Of a stretch of 64,000 nucleotides of DNA, positions 8,406-20,241 are shown one piece after another; positions within the stretch are counted from its first letter, which is position 1, and every line of letters starts with the position of its first letter. Below the pieces are notes generated by a model, which saw nothing but the letters and a program-made list of their open reading frames with translations, had not been told where the DNA came from and did no database searches. Source of the stretch: Tolypocladium sp. Sup5 PDA-1 (lineage: Eukaryota; Ascomycota; Sordariomycetes; Hypocreales; Ophiocordycipitaceae); the NCBI GenBank assembly GCA_000750105.3, contig JPHH03000030.1:248001-312000 (forward strand), read 5' to 3'. Made by a program: the position numbers and the translations under genes.

Positions 8406-10599
8406 TTAGGTGAAGAACAACCCGCGCACGCCCGACAGCCCCAGCCGCTCGTCCCACGACGCCTGCTGTCCGCGTCCCCCCCGACGCGCCGTCTTGTGCC
8501 AGACCAGCTGCAGCTCCGACACGGCGTCCAGCGGGCTCAGGTCGCCGAGGTAAAGGACCAGCCGGCGCAGGGCGTCGCATATAAACGCGCGCTCGTCGGC
8601 CGTTGCGGGCCCGGGGTCAATCTCCATGCCCGCCACGAAGAGCGGCCAGAAGGACAGCTTGCCGCACCACGCGGTGGCCTTTTCGCGCGCCCACAGGCGG
8701 TGTAGGGCCGCGAGGAGCATGTCCAGCGCCGAGGAGTGTGCGGATGCGGCGTCGATGGTGACGTTGGAGCCGAGGCACGGCGAGCGGTTGCTGGTGGTGG
8801 TGCTGTTTGCCCGGCGGTCCATGTGCAGTGTGCGGATGCAGTAGAGCATCACGGCGTGCTGGAACGCCTTGGCCAGGTCCTCACACATGTCCTGCACGGC
8901 GGCACAGGCGGCTTCGAGGGCCGCTTCGACGGCCACCTCGCCATCCTCTGCGCGGACCTGCCTGTCCGGGCTGCTGTTGATGGTCTCATCGGACGACGAC
9001 GGGGGAGACGACGGCGGCGACACGGTCGGCAGGAGAAGCTCGCGGACGTGGTTCCGCGTCCAGTCTGCCGCGTTGAACGACGCAATTTTCCCAACGATGG
9101 CTCCGAATATCTCATCCAGCGCCGCATCGTCGGGGGGTGCGTCGCGGCTCAGCGCGCGGGCGTGGTTGATGCGGATGATGGCCTCGAGGAGCTGGTTCGG
9201 GCACGGAAAGTCCGAGTCCTTGCCGTCCCTGTAGAGGGTGTCGAGCTGCGAGATGTACTCAATCTGTGCAACCGTGCGCGAATCCATGAGCCGGGTCGGT
9301 GTCATGACCGAGTTCACAACGTCCAAGCTGGTTCCAGTCAGTGGGTGGCTCGCAGGGTATACTTGAAGGTCTTTGATGGCTCACAGCATAAACTCGGTCA
9401 AGGCGTGCTCGAGATAGATGGAATTCTCGGCCGCCAGCTGGCTGAGCCCGCCCCTACGGGCAATGATGGCACGCGCGGCTTCTAGATGCGCAGGCCAGGC
9501 GCCAAACGCCGACTGCTGAATCTACAGTCCAGTGAGCAACTCGACAGCTTCAACGGCACCCCCCCCACCAATGAGACCGTACCTCGACAGACATGAGCGT
9601 GATGACCGCAGAGAGAACCAAGTCCCCATACCGCGTGTCCTCTTTGTTCAGCTCCTCGTTGACCGCCTTGAGCGTCCGCTGGTGGTGCTTGTAGATGACG
9701 GGCATCGCGGGGCTGTGAAACGACGACATGCGGTGCCGCTTGATGCTCAGCGCGCTGCTGTCCGGGCCGGCCTTAGGGGTGAGTATCTGAGCCTGAGAGC
9801 GGATGACCTGGTGCGTCAGGGCCGTGGAGACGACCATGTCGAGGATGACCTCGGGGATGGAGCGCCAGTGCTCGAGGGTGGCGCGGTGCGGGTTCGTGGC
9901 CGTGTCCAGGAGTACCATGTCGGGGCAGATGGCGTTGTTGTCTTCCACATGTTGGTTATCATGAAACAGAGTAATGGGGTGGTCGGACCTACAGTAGTTG
10001 AGAGAGTCGAGGGCCAGCCGGTGATTTTGATAGTCGACGGGGTCCAGATTGGGGTACATCTTGGGCATCCCGCTGCGGTCCGGCCCCCGTCTTCGGCCGC
10101 CTTTGGCCACGCCGTGCACCTGAATCCACCTGGGCTGCTGCTGTGGCGGCTGTAGCTGCAGCCGAGGACCGTGAGCATCGCCTTGCCTTGACTGCTCGTC
10201 CTCCTTGGACATCAACACCAGCTTCGGCCGTCCCCTCTTCCTCACCGGCCCTGTGGCGTCCTCATCCTGTCCCGCTCCGGCATCCGCCCAGGACTGCGAT
10301 GATGGGCCGACCGACTGCGGCTGCACCCAGAGGATCGGCCGGGCGCCGTATCCGAGGCACTCGATGCCCCGGGCGGCGCATTTGCCGCAGCTGGGCTTGC
10401 TCCCGTCGCAGCGCAGCCGTTGGCGCCGACAGGTGTGGCAGGGCGCGGCCTTGGCCGGTTTCTTGCCTGTTGCTGCGTCGTTGCCTCTGCCCGTGCTCTG
10501 GTCCTGTCGAGGGGCCATCTGTTCGTTCGGCATCTTGATGTTAGTCTCGTGATGAAAAGGCGTGAGTGAAGTTGAGCGGTTGACGTTGTCGGGTTTCAT
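8406..10599 (-). CDS. Zn(II)2Cys6 transcription factor with fungal-specific TF domain
   Basis: Three exons join in frame on the minus strand: 10599-9583, 9521-9385 and 9327-8406. They encode about 691 residues. The DNA-binding cluster is at residues 54-81, with Cys at 54, 57, 64, 71, 74 and 81 (CX2CX6CX6CX2CX6C). A basic linker (KRGRPKLVLM) and Gln/Pro-rich stretch follow. From about residue 180 to the end the helical sequence (IPEVILDMVVSTAL, AFGAWPAHLEAARAII, final LGLSGVRGLFFT) looks like the Fungal_trans_2 regulatory domain. An alternative start at Met23 is possible. It is a nuclear, probably pathway-specific regulator, but neighbours give no clear target pathway. Confidence 0.88.
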
Positions 10600-12112
10600 T
10601 TATTACCCGTCAACGGGCTCCCCGGCTCGGATCTGAGACCCACCGGGCAGTGCTGGCAGTGGCTTGACAATCAAATGATTGCCCTCGCTTCTTGCTCTGC
10701 GAATGTTATTACTGTCAATTCTCATTCCATGGTAATATTGATTGAAGCTTCTGGGCCTTGGCAGGGTAAATTGTTGTGACTGACTTTCTGAGCGTTGCTC
10801 GTTTCCCTGTTTGGTCTGTAAGTGATCTTGAGAACCACAAGCTCACTTACACGTTCTTCCGCCGGTGCGATGCATCCAGCACCTAAGTTATTATCCGTTG
10901 CCTGCCGGCTGGCATCCATAGGGCGTTGTTGGGCCTGCAACCTTCCCATCCGAAAGTTCCATGTCTTCCGCGGCCTCTGGGCAAGTGCCTGTTGCATGGC
11001 CCGGTACGTCCGTAGGGCTCGGCGGATCGTTAGTGCAGGGCTACATAACTAACAGTGGCGCTGCGAACACGACACTGGCTGAGACGGCGAGTGGCGCTGC
11101 TCAGGAGAACAGGCACTCAGCGAGGCACACAGAATCTCCCCGTTGTCGGCTCTCTGTACTGCTGTGATTGGCTTGATGTAGGTCAGAGGCATCGTTTGCG
11201 TTTCATCTTTGGCGCCTGGGAGACCTGAAAGCGTAGATGGGATTGGGCGCCCTCCGAGTGTTCGATGGTTCTCAACTTCTCTCTCGACCTTGATGGCTCA
11301 ATCTTGTTGGCTGAAGGCCTTCTTATGGGAGACTTCGCTAATTCCAGGAACCCGACAGCCACAGGGGGCACATGGACGGCGCCTTCCATAGCCTGTCCTG
11401 TTGCATTCACTGTCGACCCTCTTACTCTTTCCAACGTCAACCCAAACTGATCATCACTCATCCGCGGATCTCTCATGAACACGCCTCGGCTCGCTGCATG
11501 ACAATCCCGAAGCAGCGTTCTCGCCCGCAATGCATCTGACTCCGGATGCCTCTGCGGCTCTGCTGCCTCGTCCTGCTGCCGCCCTGCAGATGCAGCGTCC
11601 AGTCAGTGGCGACCCGCATATTACTAGGCGCCCGGCCTGGCATCGGGGCCAAACGTGACCATCGTCAGCCTGGACGGCGGAGCCTGCAGTGGCATCCCCA
11701 GGTCCAACACGTCGCATGCGCCCCGGATGCCCTGACCCCCCAATCACACCTCACGCACCCGCCAGAGTGTCACGAGCGGCGGCTCTCTGCGGTTCCTGCC
11801 TGCCAAGCCTGCCAATGCTCTGCGGCATGGGAGCACGTCTCTGCCTGTTGACCGCGAAGTCATGTACTGCATTTCGTCATACCGCGATTCCAGAGGCGCG
11901 GACAGAGGAGACTGATGGATGCTGAGGCGCTGGATGGTATAAGCACAGTTCCCGGTCGCCAAAGCACCAGGCCGGCTCAGCACCTGTCGCTTACTTCAAC
12001 TTCTGGGCCCTGGGAGTTGGCTCATAGGGCTGCTTCGTCCCCCGCTCTGTGCCTCCTCGACTCCTCGACTCCTCATCCTCTAGACCCGAGGAGCCTCGAG
12101 CCCAGTCGAAAG
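10600..12112. other. Intergenic/promoter region between divergent genes
   Basis: About 1.5 kb separating the divergently transcribed Zn2Cys6 and NLR-like genes. Several 60-115-residue frames occur on both strands, but none has family resemblance or splice continuity. I call no gene here. Confidence 0.5.
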
Positions 12113-15100
12113 ATGGCGGTCCGGAAACAGGAGCCGCTCGACGCGGAGCGGCAGTTTGCAGACATCCTCGCCGAGGCAGCCAATCTCTACAAGGACAAGT
12201 CGGGCGAGGCTCTTACCGACTACATGACCCCGCCCATGAGGTCGGTCGACCATCTCAAGCAAGAGCTGGGCCGCCAAAACGATGGCTTCGCCGCGTTCCG
12301 AGCCAAGCGCCAGAACATCTTCGACGCCGTCGGTGTGGCGCTGAAACCCATCGAGCTCGTCGGGGACATTGTTTCCGGTGCAGCTTCGGACGCGTTTGCG
12401 CCGGCACAGAACATCTACGCCGCCGTCTTGTTTCTGGTGAACGCTGCGCACAACGTGTCATCAGCGTACGACTCCATCGTGGAGCTCTTTGAGCAGCTCA
12501 AGGTCTGTAATGGCAACATGTTTCCTCAGTTCCTGAATCTTCGCTGACTGCGTATCTAGGACTTTACATCTCGGCTGGACGTCTACATCCAACACCAAAT
12601 ATCGCCATCCTTGCGCGAGAAGTTGGTCTCCATCCTAGCAGCACTGTTCGAGGTTCTCGTCCTGGCGTCCAACGAGGTCCGCCGCGGCCGCGTCAAGGCA
12701 TACTTTAAACAGCTCTTTGGTTCTGAGAGCCCGGTGCGCCCGGCGCTCGAGAACCTCAAGGTTCTGACCTTGGGTGAAGAGCGACAGGTCGTGGCAGATA
12801 CATACGGCGGCGTTTCTCGGCTCAACACCAAAACTGATCGCATCGAGACTGTCATTGCTGAAGTCAACCAAGGCGTCCAGAGCCTGCGGTCTGAACATCG
12901 CGAGCGCTCCAATCTTGCCGACGTGGATAAACTGCGACACATTCTGGTTCCCTCGCCGTTCCCAGACGACTTTTACAATGCCTTTAAAAAGTCCACGGTG
13001 CCGGGCACTGGTGACTGGATACTCGAGGACGAGGGGCTGAATGCCTGGCTACGAGGAGAGAAGCCGTATTTGTGGATATCCGGCAACGCAGGTCGGTCTG
13101 AGCATCCTAGACACACAATGTAAGACAGCTAATGGTTGCAAAGGGACCGGGAAATCGTACCTGACGGCACGCATCATATCCTGGAGAAAGGAAACCATGG
13201 ACCAACATACGAGCGTGGGCTACTTTTTCTTCCGCGCAAACAACCCTGAGACCAGATCTGTGCTGCAAGCTCTGCGCGACGTCGCTTACCAGCTGAGCGA
13301 GAGCGACGTCTTTTACGCCAAGGACCTCATGCAGAGGCTACACAGTCGGAACGACATCAAGACAGTCGCGAGCGCCTTCAGGCAACTCTTCTCAGCTTCA
13401 GTCAGAGCGGATCAAGTCACCAGGACCAAGTACATATTCCTGGACGGCATCGACGAGGCCAACAAGGAGGAGGTGAAAGAGCTCCTCTCCATTCTTGCGC
13501 CGAGTGACAACTCGCAGCAACTCACGTGCGCACCCCATTTCCAGTTTGCCCTCATAGGGAGATCCTACGTGTCTGACGATGTCACCCTGGCGCTTGATCT
13601 GCCTGCTCTGGGCCAAGCCTTGAACACGGTCCAGGTCACGCCAGACCGCAATGCAAATGATGTCAACGCTTTCATCTACGACAGCGTCCTTCACTCGCGG
13701 GTTTTAAATCGTACAAGTGTCGACTTCAAGACAAAAGTCATCGAGGCCCTGGAGCAACAGGCGGATGGGCTCTTCATTGTTGCGAAGTTTATGCTCGACG
13801 ACGTCAACCGCAAGCGCCACCAGAGCTCAATCCTCGAAAGCCTCAAGTCTTACCCAAAGGAGATTGACGGCGTGCTGCAGAAAACACTCGAGAACCTCTC
13901 CAAGACAATACACGAGGACGATGCCAGGGACCTTAACGAGATGCTTCGATGGGTTGCATGTGCAGAAGAGGTTCTGACACTGGAACAGCTGGAATCGGCA
14001 CTCACCATGAAGTTTAAAGACCCGCCCCTGGTACCCCTGGAAGAATCCATCCGTGGTCAGTACGCTTGCTTTTTCGAGCTCGAGCGCGAAGACGGCCTCA
14101 CCACGGATGATCTGGTCAAGGACTTGGAAAGAGCGCGGCGAGACTTGAATCGCGACCTCAGCCCAGCGAGACGAATGAGCACTGGCAGGAGTCTCAGCGT
14201 TGGAGAAGCATCCAACCCCAGGCGTCTGAGTGCTGCTGGACGAGGCAGCCTGAGCCGACACTCAAGCCCAGGGACGGGACAGCTCAGCCCAACGCGACAA
14301 CTGAGCCCAGGTCACGGCTCCGACGTCATCATCGATACAGAAAGCGACACAGGGTTTCGGTCGAACAAATCAACAACTCGCGTCACCTTTTTCCATACAT
14401 CCGTCAGAGAGTTCTTCCGAAGTGGTCATGCCGCCAAAGTTGCTCCGGCTGACTCGGTTGGCTGGACGGTCGGCTTTGGCATTCATGAAGCACGCATTCA
14501 CATTCTCCGGTCGTGCCTCAAGGTGTTCATTAGTGCCGAATGGTTCCAAGGGCTAGACCCCGGCCATGGGAAGGAGGCGATGAAGCAGTACGCTGCGTGG
14601 TACTGGCAAGAGCACGTCGCGGCCATCGATCCTGCGACAGTCTCTCGTGACGACAAGCGCGAGCTGGGCCCTCAGCTATACACGATGCTCACGGACGAAC
14701 ACACGATTCTCGACTGGAGCATCATGTATGAGAAAAACGACGAGGGCCTAGAAGTGCTCACCGACGGCAACATCAGGGGCCTCCGACGATGGTTCAGCGA
14801 CCCAGATGTTGTGGAGAGTCTGACTCCAGAGGCAAAAGCATTCGCAAAGCGGTCAACTGAGAAGGGCTCCAACGTCTGCGAAGCCATTGGCCGACTCTAT
14901 GCCAAAGCCTGGCTGTCTGGCGACTTTGAGCAGTATGTGCCAACGCTTTTCTGCTTCAAAATTGTGCAAAACGTTGCGTTCATGGATGCCGGCTACGAGT
15001 GGTCCCACGCCAACGTGCACTGGCCAGACATTTCCATCGAAGAGCGAGTGGCAAAGGCGACGACCTGGGCTGCGCACCCCGAAACGGCACACTGGAACAG

Positions 15101-16682
15101 GCGCGTTGGGAGCACGTACCTGACGCTAGGGATGCACACCAATGCCCTCAGGCACTATGATGCAGCTCTGACGATGGACCACAACAGTGTCGAGACGTCA
15201 GGGCGCATAGCGTACTGCTTGTTCCAGGAGAAGAGGTACGGCGCCGCTCTGGAACAGGCTCTCGAATGCGCCGCCATCGAGGAGCGCGACGTGCAAGACA
15301 CGGCCCTCCGAGGGCCGGCGTTGAGGAACAGCAGGTGGAGGCTGTATAAGGACTACTACCTCATTGCCCAGTGTTCGTATCACAATGGCAAAGTGGACCT
15401 TGCGCACGAGTACTTTCACAAGGCCATCAAACGCGCAGCCGACGTAGACCTGAGCCAGTCTGAGTTCCTGGAGCCGGAGACGGGCTACCTCGAGGTCTTG
15501 GCCGCTGAAAGCCTGTACAGCGAGGCCATGGAGCTCGTGGAGGAAATGTCGAGGCACGTCACCGGCAACAAGCATGGGCAGAGCCGCTTCGTTGACCTCT
15601 TGCTGGAGAAGTACAACAGCCCGCTGGTCATGGACTGGATTCCAAAGGCAGCCAGCAAGACGGGCAAGTCGGACTTCCTGCTGGAGCGTCTCGAGTTGGG
15701 GATGAACATTGCGGACACGAAGCGATACTCGCTGACTGTCCTGTGTCTGCGGCTCGCCATCGGGACCACCTGCGCTTACAACCGAGACGTCGACGACGCC
15801 ATCCTTACGTTTGAGCAGATCTCGCTCCTTGAGTACCGACCCCGAGGAAGCATCCCGACGAGACTGGCGTACGCGGCGTCGTTTCAGAAACTGGCGGCTC
15901 TGTACAAGCAAAAGGCCCTCCACGCGGGATTAGAGACTCCGGAGGCGGCGAGTTGGATAGCCAAGCTCGAGGTCGTGCAGCAGAAGCAGGACGAGCACCG
16001 CAACTTCAACATGCCAGCCAACATGCTGGGCTCCGACGTCAACGCGGCATCCATCTACCTCGCGTGCTTCTACCGCCGCCTCGGCAGGGAATCGGATGCG
16101 ACAGCCTTGCTGAAGAGCCTCATCCGCGACAGCCTGGACCTCTTGTCGGACGCGGAGCCGCTAAACGATGTGTTTGCGCTGGAAAATCTCCTTCGCATCT
16201 TCATCGCCGCCGACGACGTCCCCAACGCGCAGTCCCTGGCCCGCTCCATGCGCAAGGTCAACCCGGAGGCCTCCATCGGCACCCCCGGCGACTCGCCGAC
16301 CGAACGGCGCGACGCACCGAAGCTGCCCGACATCCAGTCGCACGACCGGGGCTGCTTCCAGTGCTTCGACGCCGTGCCCGCGTGGGAAGAGTTTGTCGTG
16401 TGCCGGCACTGCATGGAGTGCTTCTGCGGGGGGTGTCTCGACAAGGTGATTCGGCGGCCGGGGAACAGGACGAGCGGTGGGAACGGGAGGGTGGTGTGCC
16501 GGAGCGATCACGAGTGGTTTACGGTGCTGCCGCTGAATCGGTTCTTGCACACGGGGGAGGTTATGCTGGAGGATGGGCGGGTGCAGGGGTTTGGGGAGTG
16601 GAGGGATGGGGTGAGGAGGAGGTGGGATGTTGATGTGAATGGGTCTCTGGAGGCGAATGGGAGTGAAGGTGTGTGTTCGTAG
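12113..16682 (+). CDS. NLR-like STAND protein: Goodbye N-terminus, NACHT, TPR, C-terminal Cys cluster
   Basis: Three exons (12113-12502, 12560-13091, 13144-16682) encode 1486 residues. Residues ~10-230 match the fungal STAND N-terminal Goodbye domain pattern, with PAQNIYAAVLFLVNAA followed by a long helical region. The NACHT NTPase has a Walker A created across the second intron (GNAGTGKS, residues 305-312) and Walker B FLDGIDE (406-412). A Ser/Pro/Arg-rich insert at about 660-720 precedes a winged-helix-like FFHTSVREFF. Residues ~950-1330 are helical, TPR-like repeats. A C-terminal cysteine cluster (Cys1378, 1381, 1394, 1397, 1400, 1402, 1405) is probably a zinc finger. Fungal NLRs of this kind sense self/non-self signals and oligomerise to trigger cell death; that role is inferred from the family. 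Confidence 0.88.
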
Positions 16683-16951
16683 ACATCGGGCGTATAGAGC
16701 CGTGGCAGACGTAGAGTTCCGTTGTCAGCCTGTCAGCATCAGATAGAATGTCAACTAGAGATGGCAATTTCCCATGACCGCAACAATAAATCGCAACTGG
16801 TATGGTGTTGTAGAAAGCTATGAGCCCAAGAGGGGAAAAGTCAGCGAGTTATAAAAAAAACCGCAGCAAGACAGCCTGCCACAACAACTTCAAAATATTC
16901 AGCATCTGAAGTCGATGTAAGAAGCAAAAAAAGTAAGCCGGATGGCGGATC

Positions 16952-17022
16952 TCTCCCGCCGGGAATTGAACCCGGGTCTCAAGCGTGACAAGCTTGCATA
17001 CTGACCACTATACTACGGAAGA
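16952..17022 (-). tRNA. tRNA-Asp (GTC)
   Basis: Read on the minus strand, the 71 nt fold as a cloverleaf. The acceptor stem TCTTCCG pairs with CGGGAGA. The anticodon stem is CAAGC/GCTTG with loop TTGTCAC, so the anticodon is GTC (16987-16989 on the plus strand). The T arm carries GGGTTCAATTCCC. There is no intron. It lies in the gap between the NLR-like gene and the MBL-fold gene. Confidence 0.95.
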
Positions 17023-17473
17023 TGGGGAATGACTTTTGCAGTCATCGTAGCGGTGTGGTGACGAGGGACGAATTGAATATGCCTATAAAGGATTTTTGCA
17101 GGGGGAGTCCACCTTGTGTGGAGTCGGGGCCGGGGAGGCCGACGGGGCTCGGGTTGGTGAATGAAGGTGCGAGGGTGTTGGTACACTGCCTAGATTTGTC
17201 AAGAAAGGAGAGGGACGGGTACGAACGGCTAGATGGCGCTTGTCAGAGGGAAGCAGGGAATGAAGGGCGACTTGCGGGCTTGCCTAAGGTGCATGCATGA
17301 GCGTCGAGCTCCGGGCCGGAGTGCCTCGGTATAGGGTAGCGGGCAGCGCCGGGATGAATTCGAACTCTGTAACGAGCGTACTCATCTTTAGTGTTCTATA
17401 TGAGCAATTATCCAAGGTTCTCATTCTTATATATATAACTACGGAATTTCCATGAGGGGGCATACGCTGCGTG
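17023..17473. other. Intergenic region, no gene seen
   Basis: The sequence between tRNA-Asp and the end of the MBL-fold gene. No protein or RNA family was recognised. Confidence 0.5.
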
Positions 17474-18265
17474 TTATGAAGAACAGAGCCTGGCTGTATC
17501 GTCGCCATCGAATTTCACAACCAAACGAGGCTCCGCAGCGATCACCTCCCTGTCAAAGTGATCCTTTGCCCTACTGACGGCATCGTCTCTATTATTCCCC
17601 GGCCAAAAGTGCGTGAGAAGCAGCTTTTGCGCGCCAGCCCTTGCAGCCCAGAACCCAGCCTCACCACTCTCCATCAAGTTGCGCTCCCCAGCAGCCTTCT
17701 GCGCCTCGCCGGGACGGTCGGTGGCTTCGATGATGAAGACCCGCGTGTCGCGCCCCAGCTTGGCCAGCAGCGGCGTGGGGCCCGTATCGCCTGTGTAAGC
17801 GAGCAACGGTGTCCCCGTCTCTGCAATGCTCAGCCGGATGCCGATATTCGGGACCCAGTGCGGGAGCAGCGTCCCCGAGAGGACAAACGGGCCGACGGCG
17901 TGGGTGCATCCGTCGACGAGGACGTGCAGGTCCACGGCTTTGCTCAAGACAAGGTCAGGCTCTAGGCAGGCGATCTTGTCGACGACGCCCTGCGGGCAGA
18001 ACAACGCTGGCTTCTTGGTGGCGCGCCCGTAGTACAGCAGGCGCAGCAGGCCGTGGAAGTCGAGCCAGTGATCTGGGTGCTCGTGCGTGATGACGACGGC
18101 GTCGACGGCACCGTCGGGGATGTGCGCGAGGAGTTTGTCCAGGGTTCCGTAGCCGAGATCGAGGACGATGGTGAAGGCGTCCCAGGCGAGCAGGAAGCCG
18201 GAGCAGGGCTGGCCGGGGGTTGGGTAGGCGGCCTGGGAACCGAGGACGGTTAATTGGCGTGGCAT
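17474..18265 (-). CDS. Metallo-beta-lactamase-fold hydrolase (tRNase Z/RNase BN-like subgroup)
   Basis: A single-exon protein of 263 residues. The MBL signature HxHxDH is THEHPDHWLD (His61, His63, Asp65, His66). Further metal-site elements are YTGDTGPTP near residue 160 and LLTHFWPGN near residue 220. The N-terminus starts directly with the first strand (LTVLGSQAAYPTPGQP), as in single-domain RNase BN/tRNase Z-like hydrolases and related MBL hydrolases. It binds two zinc ions and hydrolyses a phosphodiester or ester; the substrate is unknown. No signal peptide is seen, so it is probably cytosolic. It is co-oriented with the acyl-CoA ligase gene 180 bp upstream, but they are separate genes. 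Confidence 0.85.
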   Translation of the reverse strand: MPRQLTVLGSQAAYPTPGQPCSGFLLAWDAFTIVLDLGYGTLDKLLAHIPDGAVDAVVITHEHPDHWLDFHGLLRLLYYGRATKKPALFCPQGVVDKIACLEPDLVLSKAVDLHVLVDGCTHAVGPFVLSGTLLPHWVPNIGIRLSIAETGTPLLAYTGDTGPTPLLAKLGRDTRVFIIEATDRPGEAQKAAGERNLMESGEAGFWAARAGAQKLLLTHFWPGNNRDDAVSRAKDHFDREVIAAEPRLVVKFDGDDTARLCSS

Positions 18266-18445
18266 TATGGGCTGCGCAGGTCAAAACTTGCTGGTAATGC
18301 TGGAGACACCTTGGCTTGGTGATGCGCCTAGAGAGGTGGAGTGTTGGAGATGGAAAGAATTGGAGTAGACCAGCGTTGTGACATGCAGGGCGTAAGACGA
18401 TTCTATTTTAGGCCGACTAACATCACATCTACATTTACAGACGCT

Positions 18446-20241
18446 TCACAGCTTCGACTGCTGCATCTCCTTCTTGACCCTCTCCCTCAACTCCTTCCGC
18501 AGAATCTTGCCCGCCGCGCTCCGCGGCACGGCATCCACCAAGACGACGCCGCCGCGCAGCTGCTTGTACCCAGCCACCTGTCCCTTGACGTACTCGGCCA
18601 CATCCGCCTCCGAGACCTTGCCCCTTGCGGGGGGGACCAGCACCACGTACGCGCGCGGGACTTCGGTGTCCTTGTAGGGGACGCCGATGACGGCTGCGTC
18701 GGCGACGGAGGGGTGCGCGAGGAGCACGCCCTCGAGCTCCGCGGGGGCGATTTGCAGGGCTTTGTACTTGATGAGTTCCTTCTTGCGGTCGACAATGTAG
18801 AGCAAGTCGTGTTCCATGCGCAGTATGTCACCGGTGCGGAACCAGCCGTCGGCAGTAAATGCCGTCTTGTTGGCTTCCGGGTTGTTGTGGTAGCCCTTTG
18901 TTATCATGGGCCCTTTGAGGAGTGCTTCGCCAGGTTGTCCGGGTTTGACGTCCTGGCCGTTGTCGTCGATGAGTCTATGCACTGTTAGACGGCTTGCGCT
19001 GCAGACGAATACTACAGAGAACTCACCTCAGAGTGATGTTTGGCAGCAGCGGGCTCAGGCTGCCAATGGTGTCCATGCGATCCGGCGGCGTGTGCGTCAC
19101 GGCGCCCGTCGTCTCACTCAGGCCCCAGACCTGCGTGACAATGGCATCAGGGGCAATCTTGTCGCTCGCCGCCTGCTGAATCTCCCTGCTCAGCGGCGCT
19201 GCGCCGCCCGCGGCCTGCCGCACGCGCGAGAACTGGTCCTTGACGCCCGGGTGCTTCGCGATGGCCGTGTAGATGGGCGGCACGGAGAAGAAGGTGGTGA
19301 CGCCGAGCTCCGCGCTGTACCGGATGAAGTCGTCGAGGTTAAAGGCCGGCATCCAGTAGACGATGCCGCCCTCGAAGATGGGGTTGATGAAGTAGCCCTG
19401 CAGGCCGGCGATGTGCGCCGTCGGCAGATGGCCCAGTGTCCGCTTGACCCAGCCGCGCCCCTGCCGGTGCCGTTCGTCGAAGACGGGGCGGTTCACGCTG
19501 GCGGGTATAAACACCTCGGACACGATGTTGGCGTGCGAGACGAGGACGCCCTTGGGCAGGCCCGTCGTGCCGGACGAGTAGAGGATGCAGATGGTGCGGT
19601 CTGCGAGCACCTTTGGGTCGGTTATGGGCCGCCAGGGCAGGGAGTGTCTGAAGTCGCACTTGAGGGAGCCGTCAGCGCTCTCCAGCTTGACCTCGGGATG
19701 GGACGTCAAGACGAGCACGTTTCTCTCGGGCAGGCCGGCGATCTTGGCCGCTTCCAGCGCAGTGCGGCGTAGGTTCTCGCTGCATATGAGCACATGGCCT
19801 GGTCCATCCTTGACCTGCCTCGCGAGGTCATTCGGTGTCCCAGACGGCGATGCGGCCGAGTAGATGCCCTCGGCCGCGATGACGCCGTAGAAGACGCACG
19901 CGAGCGCCGACTGGCCCGTCGACAGGGTCACGACAATGTCCTTCCCCGGGCCCGATGCGCCCACGCCATAGTTGTGGCGGAGGAAGTAGGCGAACTGCGT
20001 TGTGAGCGCGCGGGCGCGCGACTTGGTGATGACCTCGAGGGGGCTGCTGGCTTCGGCGTGGAGGGCGGTGTGTTCTTGCGAGCGGGAGTGGTGCGAGTCT
20101 GGGCGTTCGGCATTAGATGTAGATCGCGAAAGGAGGAAGGGTTGCGAGGCTTGATCTTGAGTCCTTGACTAACATACCGAACAAGAGGGTGAGAATGTCC
20201 AAGTCGGGAACAGATACTTGGTCCGCCGTGCCGTAAATCAT
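18446..20241 (-). CDS. Peroxisomal acyl-/4-coumarate-CoA ligase-like adenylating enzyme (PTS1)
   Basis: Three exons join in frame on the minus strand: 20241-20178, 20098-19027 and 18974-18446. They give 554 residues. The AMP-binding core motif YSSGTTGLPKGV is at about 195-206, with GLSETTGAV at about 347. The acceptor hinge GWFRTGDILRM and the C-terminal catalytic Lys535 in AAGKILRKEL are both present. The last three residues are SKL, a type 1 peroxisomal targeting signal. The enzyme should activate a carboxylic acid as an acyl-AMP and transfer it to CoA inside peroxisomes. Arylpropanoid, fatty or dicarboxylic acids are possible substrates. The short first exon (21 codons) is supported by GTATGT/CAG borders. 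A large opposite-strand frame over this gene is spurious. Confidence 0.9.

Noticed and set aside
9532..10155. 207-residue plus-strand frame
   Set aside because: Antisense to the Zn2Cys6 gene and spans its first intron; no domain pattern.
18906..19772. 288-residue plus-strand frame
   Set aside because: Antisense to the acyl-CoA ligase, whose motifs and splice sites are clear. The opposite frame has no family resemblance.
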